36,208 bases of DNA from NCBI GenBank assembly GCA_022450155.1, contig JAKUQR010000029.1, positions 1-36,208 of the forward strand, in the 5' to 3' direction. Both the position numbers and the translations under genes were made by a program. Within the stretch, counting starts at the first letter, position 1. Each line of letters starts with the position of its first letter. Below the pieces are notes generated by a model, which had not been told where the DNA came from, made no database searches, and worked only from the letters and a program-made list of their open reading frames with translations. Origin of the DNA: Gammaproteobacteria bacterium. Lineage in GTDB: Bacteria > Pseudomonadota > Gammaproteobacteria > Arenicellales > UBA868. Positions 1-9,460 of the stretch are shown piece after piece.

Positions 1-884
1 AACAGTCCACGGGCTGGATTGGATTTGGAAACATTTACGATGACGTCATCTGCAGCAAGCCACAGGCGGCGGCTGTGGAAGGCGAATCCAAGCGCGCAGA
101 TCAGCGCGACTACGGCGTAAACCATGCCGGATATCCCGATCGCAACGGGAATAAGTGTCGCCGGCAGAAGCAGTGCAGTGTAGTACATCATCCGCCTTTT
201 TGTGGCCTGTACCCCAGCTGCGACCGGCAGCATAGGCACGCCGGCTGCTTCGTAATCTCTGCGCCGATAGAGCGCCAGCGCCCAAGAATGGGGTGGTGTC
301 CACAGAAAGATGATCAGAAACAGTGAAAGCGCCCCGGAGTCGATACCGCCCGTAACGGATGCCCAGCCGACCACCGGCGGCAGTGCACCGGAAACCCCGC
401 CAATGACGACGTTCTGGGGTGTCAGGCGTTTCAGCCAGACGGTGTAAACAAAAACATAGTAAAGAATCGTGACCAGCAAAAGCGCAGCAGATACCAGGTT
501 CACGTAGTAGGCCATGGATGAAACGGCTGCCAGGGCCATGATGATACCGAAGGCCAGAGCTGGACCCGGACGCATGCGTCCAGCAGGTAACGGACGGTTC
601 ATTGTCCGGCTCATCTGTAGATCGATATCACGGTCGTACCACATATTGATCGCGCCAGCAGCACCGGCGCCGAGGGCGATAAATACGATCGCGGCCGTTG
701 CCGTCCACGGGTCGATGCTGCCGGGTGCCAGCAACAATCCAACCAGTGCCGTAAACACCACCAGTGACATCACACGCGGTTTCATCAGGACCGCATAATC
801 GGCCAGGTTAAAGCGGGGTTCCATGTGTTCGGCGGCCTTCAGCTCTGCCGAAAATCGGGTGCTTGGGGGGTTCTTAGACTGCAT
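1..884 (-). CDS. ctaB: Protoheme IX farnesyltransferase (heme O synthase), C-terminus cut by window edge
   Basis: An integral-membrane UbiA-family prenyltransferase that transfers a farnesyl group to heme B to give heme O for heme-copper terminal oxidases. The frame is open from an ATG at 884 to the left edge (294 codons visible, so only the last few tens of residues should be missing). The first Asp-rich motif reads NMWYDRDID, followed by RTMNRPLPAGR, and a later segment reads FLWTPPHSWALAL; these are diagnostic for CtaB/CyoE. Alternating hydrophobic stretches fit a multi-pass protein. A weak Shine-Dalgarno (AGGTCG) lies about 10 bases before the ATG. It lies 197 bases downstream of pyrD on the same strand, so it may have its own promoter. 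Cytochrome oxidase genes would be expected beyond the left edge; that is inference. Confidence 0.95.
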   Translation of the reverse strand, partial: MQSKNPPSTRFSAELKAAEHMEPRFNLADYAVLMKPRVMSLVVFTALVGLLLAPGSIDPWTATAAIVFIALGAGAAGAINMWYDRDIDLQMSRTMNRPLPAGRMRPGPALAFGIIMALAAVSSMAYYVNLVSAALLLVTILYYVFVYTVWLKRLTPQNVVIGGVSGALPPVVGWASVTGGIDSGALSLFLIIFLWTPPHSWALALYRRRDYEAAGVPMLPVAAGVQATKRRMMYYTALLLPATLIPVAIGISGMVYAVVALICALGFAFHSRRLWLAADDVIVNVSKSNPARGL

Positions 885-968
885 CGGTGCAGCGACCTGA
901 CGGTCTGAGGCCGGCGGTTACCATAGGATGAAGGGTGTCAGATGGAGTAGTAGCGTGTTCAGCACAGG

Positions 969-997
969 ATTCTAACGTTTTCGGCCGACTATCTGAA
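969..997 (-). promoter_or_regulatory. Candidate sigma-70 promoter for ctaB
   Basis: On the minus strand TTCAGA (992-997) and TAGAAT (969-974) are separated by 17 bases, matching the consensus at 4 of 6 and 5 of 6 positions. The predicted start near 962 would leave a leader of about 78 bases before the ctaB ATG. It is plausible because ctaB lies 197 bases beyond pyrD, but it was found by eye only. Confidence 0.35.
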
Positions 998-1081
998 CCT
1001 GGATAGCCAAAACAATACTGATCGGTCCCGTCATGCTTGGCATGAGGGCAGGCCAGAGGTTTTAGGGGAGAGGCTCTGGTG

Positions 1082-2167
1082 TTACCGGCCGAGCAGTTCG
1101 GTCAGCGAACCTGCCTGGGCGCCAGACATTCGTTGATCGATGTCGGTCAGGATGTCACCCAGCAGCCTGGGTCCGCGATAGATAAGTCCAGTATACAGTT
1201 GTATCAGGCTCGCACCGGCGGTGAACTTTTCCCAGGCGTCGGTGGCGTTCATGATTCCCCCGACACCAATGATCGGCAGGGTGCTGCCCAGTGCGCTGGC
1301 CAGTCTTGCAATCACACGGTTGGACATTTCGTTCAGCGGCTCACCACTTAACCCCCCTTGTTCTATTGATTGGGCTGCCTGGGCAGATACCCCGGGCCGA
1401 CTGATCGTTGTATTGGTGGCGATGACCGCGTCTAACTCGTAGCGAGCGAGTGATTCGGCGATCCGGTCGATATCCATCTGATCGATGTCTGGTGAGATTT
1501 TGACGGCCAAAGGCGTGTAGTACCCGTGGTTGTCTGACAGTCTGGATTGCTCGTCCTTGAGTTTTGCCAGAAGATTCTCGAGCGCGTCTCCGCCCTGTAA
1601 GTCACGCAGACCTGGTGTATTGGGTGATGAGATGTTTACTGCGATGTAGTCGGCGACGCTATACACCGCTCGCAGCACGGTTAAATAGTCGTGTTCAGCA
1701 TGTTCCAGCGGTGTGGCGGCATTTTTACCGATATTAATCCCGACCCGAACGGTGTGACGACTGCGGGCCAGGTTTGATAGAAATTGGTTAAGCCCGACAC
1801 TGTTGAAACCGTTGCGGTTGATCACTCCGTTGATCGTACTCAGACGAAACAACCGGGGTCTGGGATTACCCGGTTGAGCGAGCGGCGTCACAGTGCCCAG
1901 CTCGACAAAACCGAAACCCAGGGCGCTGAGTCCATCAACAGCGCTGGCATGTTTGTCCAGCCCAGCGGCGACGCCCACCGGGTTGGGAAACGGGATACCC
2001 ATCACTGTGGTCGGGTGCTGGGGTAATCGCCCACGGACCGCATCAGCCAGGAACTGGTCAAGCGGATGAATTCGCCCAGCCAAACTCAGGGCTTTCAGTG
2101 TGAGCTGGTGACTGGCCTCCGGCGGCAGCCGGAACAGCAGGGGGCGCAGTAAGCGATAGCTGTCCAC
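1082..2167 (-). CDS. pyrD: Dihydroorotate dehydrogenase (quinone), class 2
   Basis: This enzyme oxidises dihydroorotate to orotate in pyrimidine synthesis, passing electrons to the membrane quinone pool. The 361-residue length fits class 2 enzymes, which have an N-terminal membrane-associating helix (here the region starting YRLLRPLLFRLPPE). Visible motifs are the FMN/substrate segment NPVGVAAGLDK, the NGVINRNGFNS segment, NISSPNTPGLRDLQ carrying the catalytic-base serine expected of class 2, and the phosphate-binding IGVGGI near the C-terminus. The start lies 3 bases after the stop of the upstream pseudouridine synthase gene, so the two are almost certainly co-transcribed. Confidence 0.97.
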   Translation of the reverse strand: MDSYRLLRPLLFRLPPEASHQLTLKALSLAGRIHPLDQFLADAVRGRLPQHPTTVMGIPFPNPVGVAAGLDKHASAVDGLSALGFGFVELGTVTPLAQPGNPRPRLFRLSTINGVINRNGFNSVGLNQFLSNLARSRHTVRVGINIGKNAATPLEHAEHDYLTVLRAVYSVADYIAVNISSPNTPGLRDLQGGDALENLLAKLKDEQSRLSDNHGYYTPLAVKISPDIDQMDIDRIAESLARYELDAVIATNTTISRPGVSAQAAQSIEQGGLSGEPLNEMSNRVIARLASALGSTLPIIGVGGIMNATDAWEKFTAGASLIQLYTGLIYRGPRLLGDILTDIDQRMSGAQAGSLTELLGR

Positions 2168-2170
2168 AGC

Positions 2171-2899
2171 TCAGAACACCTCGCCGGTATCGAGGTAGCG
2201 CCATCTCCCGCGGGATAAATCTCCAAGACCTACCCGACCAATGCGCACACGAACCAAAGAATGAACCCGAAGTCCGACGAGATCGCACATTCGCCGAATC
2301 TGTCTTTTGCGCCCTTCCTGAAGCACCAGACGCAGGGTCCGATCGTCTGTCTGTGTGATGTGGGCCGGTTTCAGAAGATGCCCGTCCAGTGTCAGTTCTC
2401 CCTGCATCTGGACGAGCGCGGCAGTGGGTACCCGTTCGGTTAAGCGGACGACATATTCTTTTTCGATGACTGAATTTGGGCTGATGAGTTGTCGTGCAAC
2501 TTGCCCATCCTGAGTCAGGACGAGCAGACCGCTGGAGTCAATGTCAAGTCGCCCAGCAACGTGCAGGGTTTTCACGGGAGGAGGCTCTCGGGGTGTCTGA
2601 TCCGCAAGACACTGAAGATTTCTCCGGGTAATCAGCGAAGCGGCTTCCTGGTAGCCTTTTTCCGGCTGGTTCGAAACCACGCCTGGCGGTTTGTTGAGCA
2701 GTACGGTCACAAGACGCAGACGCTCGCTCTGAATTTCTGGCGCTAAAGCAATGCAGACGGTTGGATCGAACCGAGAACCCAGGCGGTCGACGACTTGGCC
2801 ATCAACAAGAACCATGCCCTTTTCGATCAGGCGGTCGGCCTCCCGGCGTGAACACAGTCCGCGTTCGGCCATCAGTTTCGACAATCGGATACCGCTCAT
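2171..2899 (-). CDS. rRNA pseudouridine synthase, RsuA/RluB/E/F family, RluF-like
   Basis: Isomerises a uridine in ribosomal RNA to pseudouridine. The 242-residue protein has an N-terminal S4 RNA-binding domain (about residues 4-60, with LCSRREADRLIEKG) and a catalytic domain in which GRLDIDSSGLLVLTQDG holds the catalytic aspartate of the family. EKEYVV and the C-terminal EGRKRQIRRMC segment are also typical. The S4 plus RsuA-type core and the C-terminal RxRIGxVxLGDLxxGxWR pattern suggest RluF (23S rRNA), but RluB or RluE cannot be excluded by eye, so no symbol is given. It lacks the long basic tail of Escherichia coli RluF. It lies between purB (28-base gap) and pyrD (3-base gap) in what looks like one operon. 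Confidence 0.9.
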   Translation of the reverse strand: MSGIRLSKLMAERGLCSRREADRLIEKGMVLVDGQVVDRLGSRFDPTVCIALAPEIQSERLRLVTVLLNKPPGVVSNQPEKGYQEAASLITRRNLQCLADQTPREPPPVKTLHVAGRLDIDSSGLLVLTQDGQVARQLISPNSVIEKEYVVRLTERVPTAALVQMQGELTLDGHLLKPAHITQTDDRTLRLVLQEGRKRQIRRMCDLVGLRVHSLVRVRIGRVGLGDLSRGRWRYLDTGEVF

Positions 2900-2927
2900 G
2901 TTCAGTGCGGTGTATCAGCTGCAGCCA

Positions 2928-4343
2928 TCAATTGCCGGTGACGTTACTCAAGAACTGTTCGGCAGTCTGTTGTGCATTACCGATATAACGGGCAGGTGTC
3001 AGTTGATTTAGGTCATCTCGGACGCCCTGAGGTAGAGACAGGCCATCAATGAACGCTCTGAGTGACTCAGCGGTGATCTCTTTACGGCCGTGGGTCAGCG
3101 CTTTGAGTTGCTCATAGGGTTGGGCGATGCCGTGTCGGCGCATGACTGTCTGTACAGCTTCGGCGAGCACCTCCCAGGCATTGTCCAGATCATCCAGCAG
3201 TTGATCGGGATTCACCTGGAGCTTCTTGAGGCCGCGGTCTGAGGAATCAAGCGCGAGCACAGAGTAAGCCAATGCACTGCCAAGATTACGGAGCACGGTT
3301 GAATCACTTAAGTCTCTCTGCCAGCGGCTGATAGGCAGCTTTTCTGCGAGATGTCCCAGTATTGCATTTGCAAGACCGACGTTGCCTTCGGAGTTCTCGA
3401 AATCTATCGGGTTAACTTTATGTGGCATGGTGCTGGAGCCGACTTCACCATCCTTCAGGCGCTGACTGAAATAGCCGAGCGAGATGTAGCCCCACAGGTC
3501 ACGATCGAGATCCAGCACGATCAGGTTGAGGCGCATCAGTGCATGGCACAGTTCTGCGATACAGTCATGTGGCTCGATCTGAGTGGTCAAAGGCTGATTC
3601 CGGATACCGAACGATTCCACCACGTCGCGTGATAGTGCTGGCCAGTCGACATCAGGGTAGGCTGCAAGGTGCGCATTGTAGTTACCGACAGCACCATTCA
3701 TCTTTCCATACAGCGGCACGTCCGCTATCTTCTGTTGTGCTGTCAGCAAACGGGCCGTTACGTTAGCCAGTTCCTTGCCGAGCGTGGTTGGACTCGCCGT
3801 CTGGCCGTGGGTTCTGGAAAGCATAGGCTGACCCGCAGTTGATCTAGCCAGCTCAGACAGGCTCTGGATCAGTTGGTCGATCAGCGGCAGCAAGATGTTG
3901 TTTCTGCCCTTATCCAGCATAACAGCATAAGCCAGGTTATTGATGTCCTCGGATGTACATGCAAAATGGATGAACTCAGAGACTTCTTGAAGCTCTGGCT
4001 TGCCGCTAACCGCTGCCTTGAGAAAATATTCTACGGCCTTTACATCATGATTGGTTTTGGACTCGATCGCCTTGACCTGTTCTGCGTCGGTTACGGAGAA
4101 GTCAGCAACAATATGATCGAGGAATGCGTAGGCATCATCAGTAAGTGGGGGTACTTCCGGGATTTGCGGTGTACGGGCAAGTTGTTCAAGCCAGCGCACT
4201 TCAATTTCAACGCGTTGTTTGATCAATCCGAATTCGCTGAACAGATCTTTGAGGGGAGCCAGACGGCTGGCGTAGCGGCCATCAAGAGGCGACAGGGCCT
4301 GGAGGGCCGTGATCGTCTGCGGTGAAGAATCTGAGACAGTCAT
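2928..4343 (-). CDS. purB: Adenylosuccinate lyase
   Basis: Catalyses two fumarate-releasing steps of purine synthesis (SAICAR to AICAR, and adenylosuccinate to AMP). The 471-residue protein is of the proteobacterial PurB type and begins with ALSPLDGRYASRL. The fumarase/aspartase superfamily signature on the flexible loop reads SSTMPHKVNPIDFENSEGN, with the catalytic serine at its start. SRTHGQTASPTTLGKE carries the active-site histidine, and TSEDINN is also conserved. No clear Shine-Dalgarno is visible before the ATG at 4343, but the N-terminus aligns with known PurB proteins. The pseudouridine synthase and pyrD genes follow closely. Confidence 0.97.
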   Translation of the reverse strand: MTVSDSSPQTITALQALSPLDGRYASRLAPLKDLFSEFGLIKQRVEIEVRWLEQLARTPQIPEVPPLTDDAYAFLDHIVADFSVTDAEQVKAIESKTNHDVKAVEYFLKAAVSGKPELQEVSEFIHFACTSEDINNLAYAVMLDKGRNNILLPLIDQLIQSLSELARSTAGQPMLSRTHGQTASPTTLGKELANVTARLLTAQQKIADVPLYGKMNGAVGNYNAHLAAYPDVDWPALSRDVVESFGIRNQPLTTQIEPHDCIAELCHALMRLNLIVLDLDRDLWGYISLGYFSQRLKDGEVGSSTMPHKVNPIDFENSEGNVGLANAILGHLAEKLPISRWQRDLSDSTVLRNLGSALAYSVLALDSSDRGLKKLQVNPDQLLDDLDNAWEVLAEAVQTVMRRHGIAQPYEQLKALTHGRKEITAESLRAFIDGLSLPQGVRDDLNQLTPARYIGNAQQTAEQFLSNVTGN

Positions 4344-4440
4344 TGAGCCGATCGGGTCAGCATCAGGCGCGGGAATACTAACACAACAGTGGGCTTTATC
4401 AGTTCGACAAAGATCAGAAGTCGACAGATTGGTGAGTCGA

Positions 4441-5466
4441 TCACTGCTTTCGCAGGGTTCCGCTACTCAGCAGTACCGCGATCCAGCGGTTCTTGGGATC
4501 GCTCTCCAGTGCGATTTTGACCAGCATGGTCAAAGGCGCTGATAAAAACATACCGACCGGGCCGAAGACCCACCCCCAGAAGATCAGTGAGACGAACACA
4601 ACCAGCGTCGAAAGGCCCAGGCCTCGACCCATAAAGCGGGGCTCTATCAGATTACCAACCACAAGGTTTATCGCAACGTAACCGGCGGCCACCAGCAGTG
4701 CGTCTTGCACGCCTGCATCCAGAAAGGCCAGAAACACCACCGGGACCGCAGCGATGATTGAGCCAACATAAGGTACGAAATTCATGAAAAAGGCGATCGA
4801 GCCCCAGAGCACAGCAAAATCGACACCTAAAAAAAACAGCCAGGCCGTGACGACCACTCCTGTAATCAGGCTGGTGATCGATTTGATTACCAGGTATTCC
4901 TTTACAGCGCTCAGGAACTCAGACAGCCTTTTCAGGGTGGTATCGGGGTCGGAGAGGATTGCACGGATCTTGGCGGGTATCGTGGATGCTTCGACCAAAA
5001 GAAAGACGACGGTGAAAAAAATCAACAGGCTGTCACCCACGATCCGGCCGACGCTGCCGACCAATACACCGATAATCCGGGCAGCTGCCTTGGGATCAAC
5101 GACCGTGAACTCAGTACCGGTGAACCCCGTTAGCTGATGACGGGCGGCCCAGTCACTCAGTAACGTAATAGTCGTACGCAGTTTGTTTTCATAGGCCGGG
5201 AGCAGAGTGCTGAACTGGTCTACGGACGAACTGATCAGTGAACCAACAGTCAGAATGAAACTCGCAAGCACGAGTAGAATGAGACCCAGCGCAGCCCATG
5301 TGGGGGCGCCTTTGCCAGTCAGCCATAGCATGAACGGTGTTGTAATTATGGCGATGAACAGGGCCATCAACAGTGGGACAATAATGGTACTGGCGGCTTT
5401 AAGGCCCGCAATGACGATCACAAGTGAAGCCAGAACGAGTAGTACACGAGTGCCTGTGCTGGACAT
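4441..5466 (-). CDS. AI-2E family transporter / PerM-like permease
   Basis: A multi-pass inner-membrane protein of 341 residues in the AI-2E transporter (UPF0118) family. Hydrophobic segments pair at the N-terminus (residues about 5-55), followed by a soluble stretch (about 75-140), then several C-terminal membrane segments. The conserved NFVPYVGSIIAAVPVV and GNLIEPRFMGRGLGLSTLVV motifs define the family. Some members export autoinducer-2 and others are Na+/H+ antiporters; the substrate cannot be deduced here. It is upstream of purB on the same strand with a 97-base gap, so co-transcription is possible but not certain. Confidence 0.9.
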   Translation of the reverse strand: MSSTGTRVLLVLASLVIVIAGLKAASTIIVPLLMALFIAIITTPFMLWLTGKGAPTWAALGLILLVLASFILTVGSLISSSVDQFSTLLPAYENKLRTTITLLSDWAARHQLTGFTGTEFTVVDPKAAARIIGVLVGSVGRIVGDSLLIFFTVVFLLVEASTIPAKIRAILSDPDTTLKRLSEFLSAVKEYLVIKSITSLITGVVVTAWLFFLGVDFAVLWGSIAFFMNFVPYVGSIIAAVPVVFLAFLDAGVQDALLVAAGYVAINLVVGNLIEPRFMGRGLGLSTLVVFVSLIFWGWVFGPVGMFLSAPLTMLVKIALESDPKNRWIAVLLSSGTLRKQ

Positions 5467-5583
5467 GATTTGTATTTTGGCTGTGGTTGTTTTAGCGGCC
5501 CTGGCCTGTCTGCTGCAACGAATCAGGAACTCTGACCAATTTGGAGTCTACAGGCTGCAATACAGGCAGGCTCGCTGTTACGG

Positions 5584-6000
5584 TCAGTCCAGGTGAGCCA
5601 TGCTCTGTCGGCATTGTTTTTCGATATTGTCCAGTTCCTTAAGGGTAACGTCGATATCGTCCCGCTGTTGCTTAAGCGTTTTCCGTCGTAAGCTGATTTT
5701 TTCGATGAAATACCCGAGCTGACCCACTTCACCGGGTTCTGAATCGTACATATCGATGATGTCGCCGATTTCACTCAGCGAGAAGCCCAATCGCTTACCG
5801 CGCAGAATCAGTTTGAGGCGTATACGGTCCCTGCTGGAGTAGACACGTTGCCGCCCTTGACGGTGCGGCTCGAGCAAACCTTCGTCTTCATAAAATCGGA
5901 TAGCACGCGTGGTGACATCGAATTCCCGGGAAAGTTCGGATATTGAGAATTGTTCTTGGGTGGGTTCGCCTTGCCGTGCATTTTCACTCAATTGAAGCAT
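5584..6000 (-). CDS. MerR-family transcriptional regulator, LiuR-like
   Basis: A 138-residue MerR-type regulator. The N-terminal winged helix includes FSISELSREFDVTTRAIRFY and EDEGLLEPHRQGRQRVYS, followed by RIRLKLILRGKRLGFSLSEI and a C-terminal coiled coil (about residues 85-130). There is no cysteine-rich metal-binding tail, which argues against metal sensors and fits LiuR, the regulator of branched-chain amino acid and acyl-CoA catabolism in proteobacteria. I chose the ATG at 6000. An in-frame start at 6078 would add 26 residues unlike the family and would run through the operator and both promoters. The gene is divergent from icmF and probably controls both. No Shine-Dalgarno precedes the ATG; the predicted transcript start falls on it. 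Confidence 0.85.
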   Translation of the reverse strand: MLQLSENARQGEPTQEQFSISELSREFDVTTRAIRFYEDEGLLEPHRQGRQRVYSSRDRIRLKLILRGKRLGFSLSEIGDIIDMYDSEPGEVGQLGYFIEKISLRRKTLKQQRDDIDVTLKELDNIEKQCRQSMAHLD

Positions 6001-6006
6001 ATTTAC

Positions 6007-6035
6007 AGTATAGCTTTGATTGACGTTTACGTAAA
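6007..6035 (-). promoter_or_regulatory. Candidate promoter of the MerR/LiuR-like gene
   Basis: On the minus strand TTTACG (6030-6035) and TATACT (6007-6012) are 17 bases apart. The -35 lies within the 14-bp palindrome at 6024-6037. The predicted +1 is about 6000, the first base of the regulator's ATG, so the message may be leaderless. Confidence 0.5.
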
Positions 6036-6048
6036 CGGAAATTAAAAT
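6020..6048 (+). promoter_or_regulatory. Candidate sigma-70 promoter of icmF
   Basis: TTGACG (6020-6025) and TAAAAT (6043-6048) are separated by exactly 17 bases, each matching consensus at 5 of 6 positions. The 14-bp palindrome at 6024-6037 fills the spacer, so a bound MerR-family protein would sit between -35 and -10, its usual position. The predicted start near 6055 leaves a leader of about 29 bases. Confidence 0.65.
6024..6037. promoter_or_regulatory. LiuR-type operator palindrome
   Basis: CGTTTACGTAAACG is a perfect 14-bp palindrome between the divergent MerR-family gene and icmF. It resembles, from memory, the TTTACG/CGTAAA inverted repeats described for LiuR in proteobacteria. It overlaps the icmF spacer and the regulator's -35, so one site could control both directions. 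Confidence 0.7.
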
Positions 6049-6083
6049 GATCGACCTTCCCACACCCGTCCGCCCCAATACTC

Positions 6084-9000
6084 ATGAGTCAGGCTGCTGT
6101 TACTTCGGAACGACCATTGGCGCCGTTGCGTGAACCGGATTACCGCGTCCGATTCATCACCGCAGCAAGCCTGTTTGACGGCCATGACGCGTCAATCAAC
6201 GTCATGCGGCGCATTCTCCAGTCCTCCGGCGTGGAAGTCATCCACCTTGGGCACAACCGGTCGGTGCAGGAAATCGTTGATGCGGCCGTAGAAGAAGATG
6301 CGCAGGGTATCGCCGTCAGTTCCTACCAGGGTGGCCACACCGAATTTTTTAAGTACATGATTGACATGCTGACGCAGCGGGGGCGTGCGGATATTCGGGT
6401 ATTCGGCGGTGGCGGTGGGGTGATTGTTCCTGCTGAGATTCAGGAACTTCAGGATTACGGGGTGTGTCGAATTTATTCGCCTCAGGACGGATATGCACTG
6501 GGTCTGCAGGGCATGATCGATGACATGATCGAACGAGCCGATTTCTATCCCGCTGCACAGACAATTCAAGAGGCTGATCAGCTCGATGGCGCATCAGTTG
6601 AAGATCTCGCAAGAGTCATTACGGCACTTGAAAACAGAACTGCACCGACATCGTTTGTTAACGGTTTACGTATTGCAGCTAGCGAGAAAAAAATTGATGT
6701 CCCGGTGCTTGGAATTACCGGAACTGGTGGGTCTGGTAAGTCGTCACTGACAGACGAGCTTATCCTGAGGTTACGGTTTGAGTTCGGTGATTCGATCAGA
6801 ATTGCAATATTGGCGATAGATCCTTCTCGCCGAAAATCTGGAGGGGCCCTTCTGGGAGATCGGATCCGGATGAATGCTATCGAGGGTACTTCGGTATTCA
6901 TGCGTTCTCTGGCAACGCGCACTTCGGGGCTGGAACTCCCGTCGCAACTGCCTGAGATCATTGAAGCAACCAAGCGCGCAGGCTACGGGCTGGTGATAGT
7001 TGAAACGCCCGGGATCGGCCAAGGTGATTCCGGAATCGTGCCACTGGTTGACTGTTCGCTCTACGTGATGACACCAGAATTTGGTGCTGCAACTCAGCTT
7101 GAGAAGATCGATATGTTGGACTATGCCGATCTTGTTGCAATCAACAAGTTCGATCGTAAGGGTGCCGAAGACGCTTTACGGGATGTACGTAAACAGATGC
7201 AGCGTAACCGGCAAGCGTTTGACCAATCTCTCGATGAGATGCCCGTCTATGGCACGATGGCGTCCAATTTTAACGATCAGGGTGTGACTGCGCTTTATGA
7301 CCAGTTGTGTTTGGTCCTCGAACCCTTAGGATTGCCTGCGCGGCAACAGGACCGGGGATCCGTGGTATCCACTGGTTCTGATCAACGAGGTATTGTGCCC
7401 GTATCCCGTCAGCGTTACCTGTCTGAAATTGCAGACGGTGTCCGGTCTTACCGGGATACGGCAGCGCGCCAGGCCCAGGTTGCCCGCGAACATCAGCAGT
7501 TACAGGCCAGTATCCGGATGTTGGGAGAACAGGACAAGAATACCGATGAACTGCAGCAACTCGCAGCCGAGCGGGAAAAGGCGTTGAGTGAAGATTCTCA
7601 ACTGCAGTTACGGGCATTCCCTAAGCTGATCGAGGATTATTCTGGGCCATCTCTGGTTTATTCAGTTCAAGGTCAGGATGTCAGTCAGTTGCTGACTTAC
7701 ACCTCTTTGTCTGGTACGAAAGTCCCCCGTGTCAGTCTGCCGCGTTATCAGGATCACGGCGATATTCTACGCTGGTTAATGTTGGAAAACGTACCCGGCA
7801 GGTTTCCGTTTACCGCGGGTGTTTTCCCGTTCAAGCGGGAAAACGAAGATCCTACTCGTATGTTTGCCGGTGAAGGGGATGCGTTCAGAACCAATCATCG
7901 ATTTCACTACCTGTCCAAGGATACGGTAGCGAAACGACTTTCTACAGCTTTTGATTCTGTGACCTTATATGGTGCTGACCCTGCGCAAAGGCCGGATATC
8001 TACGGAAAGGTCGGTACTTCCGGTGTGTCGATTGCGACGCTTGATGACATGCGGGCTTTGTACGATGGTTTCGACCTGTGCAGTCCGGAGACATCCGTCT
8101 CTATGACTATCAACGGACCTGCACCAACGGTACTCGCTTTTTTCCTGAATACGGCAATCGATCAGCAGGTCGAACGGTTTCGTTCGGACAATGGCCGTGA
8201 GCCGGACGAATCGGAATACCGGCACCTTTTTTCCTGGACCCTGGAGAATGTTCGCGGCACTGTACAGGCAGACATCCTCAAGGAAGATCAAGGGCAGAAT
8301 ACTTGTCTTTTTTCAACCGATTTCAGCTTGCGGATGATGGGAGACATACAGCAGTATTTTATCGATAACGGTATTGGCAATTTTTACTCGGTATCGATAT
8401 CGGGTTATCACATCGCGGAAGCTGGTGCGAACCCGATTACCCAGCTCGCATTGACACTGTCCAATGGGTTTACCTATGTTGAGGCTTATCTTGCCCGGGG
8501 AATGGGTGTTGATCAGTTTGCACCAAATTTCTCGTTTTTCTTCTCCAATGGCATGGATCCGGAATACACGGTTATGGGGCGTGTCGCGAGGCGGATCTGG
8601 GCGATTGGGATGCGCGATCGCTATGGGGCGAACGAGCGCAGTCAAAGACTCAAATACCATATCCAGACGTCAGGCCGCTCGCTTCATGCACAGGAGATGA
8701 GTTTCAACGACATTCGTACAACGTTACAGGCGCTGATTGCCGTTTACGATAACTGCAACAGTCTGCACACCAATGCCAATGATGAGGCAGTGACCACGCC
8801 CAGCGAAGACTCGGTTCGTCGGGCACTGGCGATACAGATGGTCATTAACCGGGAATGGGGCCTGGCAAAAAATGAAAACCCCAGTCAGGGCAGTTTTGTG
8901 ATCGAGGAACTGACTGACCTGGTAGAGGAGGCTGTACTTACGGAGTTCGACCGCATTACAGATCGAGGCGGTGTACTCGGAGCCATGGAGACCGGTTATC

Positions 9001-9350
9001 AGCGAGGTAAGATACAGGAAGAATCGCTGTACTATGAGCACCGTAAGCACGATGGGAGTTATCCAATTGTTGGTGTGAATATGTTCTTGGGTCCGGAAAC
9101 CGACAACAGCGAAACAACGGAACTGACGCGGGGTACCGAGTCAGAAAAGCAAAGTCAGCTTACGCGCCTGGCTGAATTTCAAAAACAACATGCAGGATCT
9201 TCGGTTAAGGCGCTTGATGCTGTGCAACGTGCTGTACTGGAAGGTCAAAACGTATTTGCTGAATTAATGCGGGCTGTCCGGGTCTGTTCGCTTGGTCAAA
9301 TCACTGATGCCTTGTTTGAAGTTGGTGGCAAGTACCGTCGTAACATGTAG
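6084..9350 (+). CDS. icmF: Fused isobutyryl-CoA mutase (cobalamin-binding, G-protein chaperone and mutase domains)
   Basis: An adenosylcobalamin-dependent enzyme that interconverts isobutyryl-CoA and n-butyryl-CoA. The 1088 residues contain an N-terminal B12-binding domain (about 20-150; SLFDGHD, with His34 the likely cobalt ligand), a MeaB-like GTPase chaperone domain with P-loop GTGGSGKSS ending at about 221, ETPGIG (307-312) and NKFD (354-357), and a large C-terminal mutase barrel (about 530-1080). Phe594 in RMFAGEG and Gln738 in ILKEDQGQN are 144 residues apart, the same spacing as the Phe598/Gln742 pair I recall for Geobacillus IcmF. Methylmalonyl-CoA mutase has Tyr and Arg at these positions, so isobutyryl-type substrates are favoured. 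The ATG at 6084 has no clear Shine-Dalgarno. It is divergent from a LiuR-like regulator. Confidence 0.96.
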   Translation: MSQAAVTSERPLAPLREPDYRVRFITAASLFDGHDASINVMRRILQSSGVEVIHLGHNRSVQEIVDAAVEEDAQGIAVSSYQGGHTEFFKYMIDMLTQRGRADIRVFGGGGGVIVPAEIQELQDYGVCRIYSPQDGYALGLQGMIDDMIERADFYPAAQTIQEADQLDGASVEDLARVITALENRTAPTSFVNGLRIAASEKKIDVPVLGITGTGGSGKSSLTDELILRLRFEFGDSIRIAILAIDPSRRKSGGALLGDRIRMNAIEGTSVFMRSLATRTSGLELPSQLPEIIEATKRAGYGLVIVETPGIGQGDSGIVPLVDCSLYVMTPEFGAATQLEKIDMLDYADLVAINKFDRKGAEDALRDVRKQMQRNRQAFDQSLDEMPVYGTMASNFNDQGVTALYDQLCLVLEPLGLPARQQDRGSVVSTGSDQRGIVPVSRQRYLSEIADGVRSYRDTAARQAQVAREHQQLQASIRMLGEQDKNTDELQQLAAEREKALSEDSQLQLRAFPKLIEDYSGPSLVYSVQGQDVSQLLTYTSLSGTKVPRVSLPRYQDHGDILRWLMLENVPGRFPFTAGVFPFKRENEDPTRMFAGEGDAFRTNHRFHYLSKDTVAKRLSTAFDSVTLYGADPAQRPDIYGKVGTSGVSIATLDDMRALYDGFDLCSPETSVSMTINGPAPTVLAFFLNTAIDQQVERFRSDNGREPDESEYRHLFSWTLENVRGTVQADILKEDQGQNTCLFSTDFSLRMMGDIQQYFIDNGIGNFYSVSISGYHIAEAGANPITQLALTLSNGFTYVEAYLARGMGVDQFAPNFSFFFSNGMDPEYTVMGRVARRIWAIGMRDRYGANERSQRLKYHIQTSGRSLHAQEMSFNDIRTTLQALIAVYDNCNSLHTNANDEAVTTPSEDSVRRALAIQMVINREWGLAKNENPSQGSFVIEELTDLVEEAVLTEFDRITDRGGVLGAMETGYQRGKIQEESLYYEHRKHDGSYPIVGVNMFLGPETDNSETTELTRGTESEKQSQLTRLAEFQKQHAGSSVKALDAVQRAVLEGQNVFAELMRAVRVCSLGQITDALFEVGGKYRRNM

Positions 9351-9460
9351 AATTCCGCGTCGCAGCAGTCTTAGCCCAGTCTTCTTTTGCTCTGCTCTGG
9401 TCGTTGTGCCAGCTTTAAGAAGAAATTAACTTCTGTTCATTAAATTAAAGGGGTTGTTGA

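Noticed and set aside
1031-1045. 15-base palindrome (TCATGC-3-GCATGA type) between pyrD and ctaB
   Set aside because: The stem is short and has no T-run, so it is not supported as a terminator, and no known operator matches.
3873-4325. 150-codon plus-strand frame opposite purB
   Set aside because: It is antisense to well-conserved purB codons and its translation resembles no protein family.
6001-6078. 26-residue N-terminal extension of the MerR-family regulator
   Set aside because: It would be encoded across the operator and both promoters and does not resemble the family's N-terminus.
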